Shown: positions 7,065-8,434 of the stretch, one piece after another | Numbering within the stretch: the first letter of the stretch is position 1 | How the letters are laid out: each line of letters starts with the position of its first letter | Assembly (NCBI GenBank): GCA_902773155.1 | Contig: CACYDK010000108.1 | Coordinates: 1-8,434 of the forward strand | Direction of reading: 5' to 3' | From: an uncultured Ruminococcus sp. | GTDB lineage: Bacteria > Bacillota > Clostridia > Oscillospirales > Acutalibacteraceae | DNA: 8,434 bases | Notes under the pieces: model-generated | Told to the model about the DNA's origin: nothing | The model's input: only the letters and a program-made list of their open reading frames with translations | The model's database searches: none | Program-made: the position numbers and the translations under genes

Positions 7065-7089
7065 ACCTGTATATTTGCGAATATAAGGT
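7065..7089. promoter_or_regulatory. Palindromic site upstream of the ilv promoter
   Basis: ACCT-g-TATATT-TGCG-AATATA-AGGT: the inner arms TATATT (7070-7075) and AATATA (7080-7085) are perfect complements, and ACCT/AGGT extend the dyad with one unpaired G at 7069. The centre is about 30 bp upstream of the -35 box of ilvBNC, a usual place for an activator site. There is no T-run, so it is not a terminator. Regulator unknown; it does not match the CodY consensus as I remember it. Confidence 0.35.
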
Positions 7090-7098
7090 TGTTTTGGT

Positions 7099-7126
7099 GC
7101 GAAAAGAGCGCACGCGAAAAGCGCAC
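7099..7126. repeat. Imperfect tandem repeat, 15 and 13 bp
   Basis: GCGAAAAGAGCGCAC (7099-7113) is followed directly by GCGAAAAGCGCAC (7114-7126), the second copy lacking AG. The repeat overlaps the pheT terminator and largely reflects its two similar arms. Confidence 0.6.
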
Positions 7127-7130
7127 GCTC
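7102..7130 (-). terminator. Rho-independent terminator downstream of pheT
   Basis: On the - strand GAGCGTGCGC (7130-7121) pairs with GCGTGCGCTC (7115-7106), eight Watson-Crick and two G-U pairs, over a TTTTC loop, followed by TTTT (7105-7102). It starts 24 nt after the pheT stop. It separates pheT transcription from ilvBNC. The T-run is short, so termination may be incomplete. Confidence 0.7.
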
Positions 7131-7153
7131 TGCATTGCATTTGAATTTACGGC

Positions 7154-8434
7154 TTATCTTAGCGAAACGCCGATTTTGCCGAGGTTTTCAATAACCTTGT
7201 CCATGATTTTCTGAACTTCGGCCGATGAGAGAGTTCTCTCGTTTGAGCCGAATTCAAAGCGAACTGTTATGCTGTGGATCGTATCGGTGTCATAGGTATC
7301 CACAATGCTTGTGCCTCTGAGAAGCGAGCCTGCGTTTTTCCAGCACTCGGAGAGCTTGGCGAACAGCATTCCGGGCTTGAGATCAAGACTTATGTCGAAG
7401 GTGATCGGCGGGAATTTTGAGGGCTCGCTGTAGCTGATTCCCTTAGTCTTTATAGAAGCCAGCTTCTCAATATCGACCTCTGCGAAAACGATAGCGGACT
7501 TTTTGTCGATTTTATTTCCGATAGTCGGATGAACAATTCCAATCACACCGATTTCCTCTCCCTCGAGGATGACCTTGTTCAGATTTACGGGGTGCTCATA
7601 GCCGTGCGACGGAGCGGCTTCGGCGTAGGATAGGGAAGAGTGCTTAAGGTCGTCTACGGTTGTCGCGAGGATATCGCGCAGCTTAAAGTAGAGGCTCTTT
7701 ACATTTTCGGTCTTGCTGTAAAGCGTGATACCGAGAAGCTTTTTCTCTTTACAAAGATCGTTTTCATCTACGCCCTCAACGACGCGTCCGATCTCAAAGA
7801 TTCCGTATTCCGGAGCGTAGCCAATGTTTGATTTGATCTGACAGAGCTGAGTGGGGATCATCGAGCGCCTGATCGTTTCGATGTTGGGGTTAGTGGCGTT
7901 CAGGAGGCGGATGTTTTCCTCAACGGGAATGCCGAGAGCCTTTTGCTCGTCGCTGTATGCCCAAACATAAGAGTGCACCTCGTGCAGACCGTATGTCTTT
8001 ACAAGCATATCCTTGAGCTTTTCCTCGTCGTTTTTAAGCTCTGTCATTCTTACGGGATAAAGCGGAGAACGGGTCGTGTTTACCGCAAAGTTGTCGTAGC
8101 CGTAGATTCGGGTGATCTCTTCAATGATATCCGCCTTTATCGTTACGTCCTTTGTGGCGCGCCACGAGGGAACGGTCACGTCAAACTGACCGTTGTTCAA
8201 CTCAGCCTTGAAGCCGAGGCTTCTGAGGGTTTTGAGAATGGTTTCGTCGGAGATTTCGATTCCGGTGTATTTGTCTACAAACGCCTTGTCAAATTTAAGC
8301 TCGACAGTGGGATAACGGAAGGCGTATTCATCGGTGAGGGCGGAAACTACCCTCGCTCCGCCGTCACAGGTCTTGAGCAGGAACAAAAGTCTGGCTATCG
8401 CCGCGTCGGTAAGCTCGGGGTCGAGGCTCTTTTC
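7154..8434 (-). CDS. pheT: Phenylalanyl-tRNA synthetase beta subunit, C-terminal part (partial)
   Basis: PheT is the tRNA-binding and editing subunit of the alpha2-beta2 phenylalanyl-tRNA synthetase. The frame is open to the window edge, so the 5' end is missing: 426 residues are present of roughly 790 usual. The visible part starts at EKSLDPELTDAAIARL, matching the conserved FEKGLDPEL region after the editing domain. Then come the B5 domain (about fragment residues 43-116, with ADIIEEITRIYGYDN), the catalytic-like core (about 120-320) and the C-terminal FDX-ACB tRNA-binding domain (about 334-426, from KFPPITFDISL to ERTLSSAEV and the LR end). A TTG at 8386 could be read as a start but conserved coding sequence continues upstream of it. 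pheS is expected beyond the right edge. Confidence 0.95.
   Translation of the reverse strand, partial: EKSLDPELTDAAIARLLFLLKTCDGGARVVSALTDEYAFRYPTVELKFDKAFVDKYTGIEISDETILKTLRSLGFKAELNNGQFDVTVPSWRATKDVTIKADIIEEITRIYGYDNFAVNTTRSPLYPVRMTELKNDEEKLKDMLVKTYGLHEVHSYVWAYSDEQKALGIPVEENIRLLNATNPNIETIRRSMIPTQLCQIKSNIGYAPEYGIFEIGRVVEGVDENDLCKEKKLLGITLYSKTENVKSLYFKLRDILATTVDDLKHSSLSYAEAAPSHGYEHPVNLNKVILEGEEIGVIGIVHPTIGNKIDKKSAIVFAEVDIEKLASIKTKGISYSEPSKFPPITFDISLDLKPGMLFAKLSECWKNAGSLLRGTSIVDTYDTDTIHSITVRFEFGSNERTLSSAEVQKIMDKVIENLGKIGVSLR

Noticed and set aside
6967..7153. T-box riboswitch or leader peptide for ilvBNC
   Set aside because: The promoter lies only about 50 nt from ilvB, and no T-box sequence, run of Leu/Val/Ile codons or antiterminator is visible.
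8384..8386. TTG as the start of a short pheT
   Set aside because: Conserved PheT sequence (KSLDPEL) continues upstream in frame to the window edge.

Overview
The window reads as chromosomal DNA of an endospore-forming Clostridia-type Firmicute. The evidence is four consecutive spoIIIA sporulation genes, strong Shine-Dalgarno sites (AAGGAGG type), AT-rich intergenic DNA with sigma-A style promoters, and protein sequences that resemble clostridial or ruminococcal homologues. That placement comes from remembered family patterns; no search was run.

Layout. The + strand, left part (1-2719), carries the distal half of the spoIIIA operon: spoIIIAE, spoIIIAF, spoIIIAG and spoIIIAH. AE, AF and AG overlap by 1 and 4 bases. 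AG and AH are separated by about 120 nt that hold a small hairpin, a direct repeat and an inverted repeat reaching to the AH start. A long inverted repeat follows AH. Next comes a separate + strand unit (2807-3634): a good sigma-A promoter and an IspD/TarI-family cytidylyltransferase gene with unusual motifs. A 19-bp perfect hairpin (3695-3734) ends this unit and the opposing one. The - strand holds the branched-chain amino acid operon ilvB-ilvN-ilvC (6966 down to 3756), with its own promoter at 7019-7047. At the right edge is the 3' part of pheT (- strand, 5' end outside the window), with a rho-independent terminator between pheT and ilvB.

How the genes work together. SpoIIIAE-AH are parts of the mother-cell side of the channel that links mother cell and forespore after engulfment. 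SpoIIIAG and SpoIIIAH are ring-forming proteins, and SpoIIIAH pairs with SpoIIQ from the forespore. IlvB and IlvN form acetohydroxyacid synthase, and IlvC carries out the next step of valine, leucine and isoleucine synthesis. PheT is the beta subunit of phenylalanyl-tRNA synthetase. The cytidylyltransferase makes either an isoprenoid precursor or a CDP-activated polyol; the sequence does not settle which.

I found no mobile element, CRISPR array, tRNA, rRNA or wholly unknown gene cluster. The most notable points are within known families: IlvB has Gly where the catalytic Glu of thiamine-diphosphate enzymes is expected; the IspD-like protein lacks the usual HDAARP and QTPQ motifs; SpoIIIAG lacks most of the insertion known from Bacillus; and several regulatory-looking RNA or DNA structures sit directly beside ribosome binding sites. 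The largest gene-free gaps are 187 nt (6967-7153) and 180 nt (2720-2899); both are described in the features.
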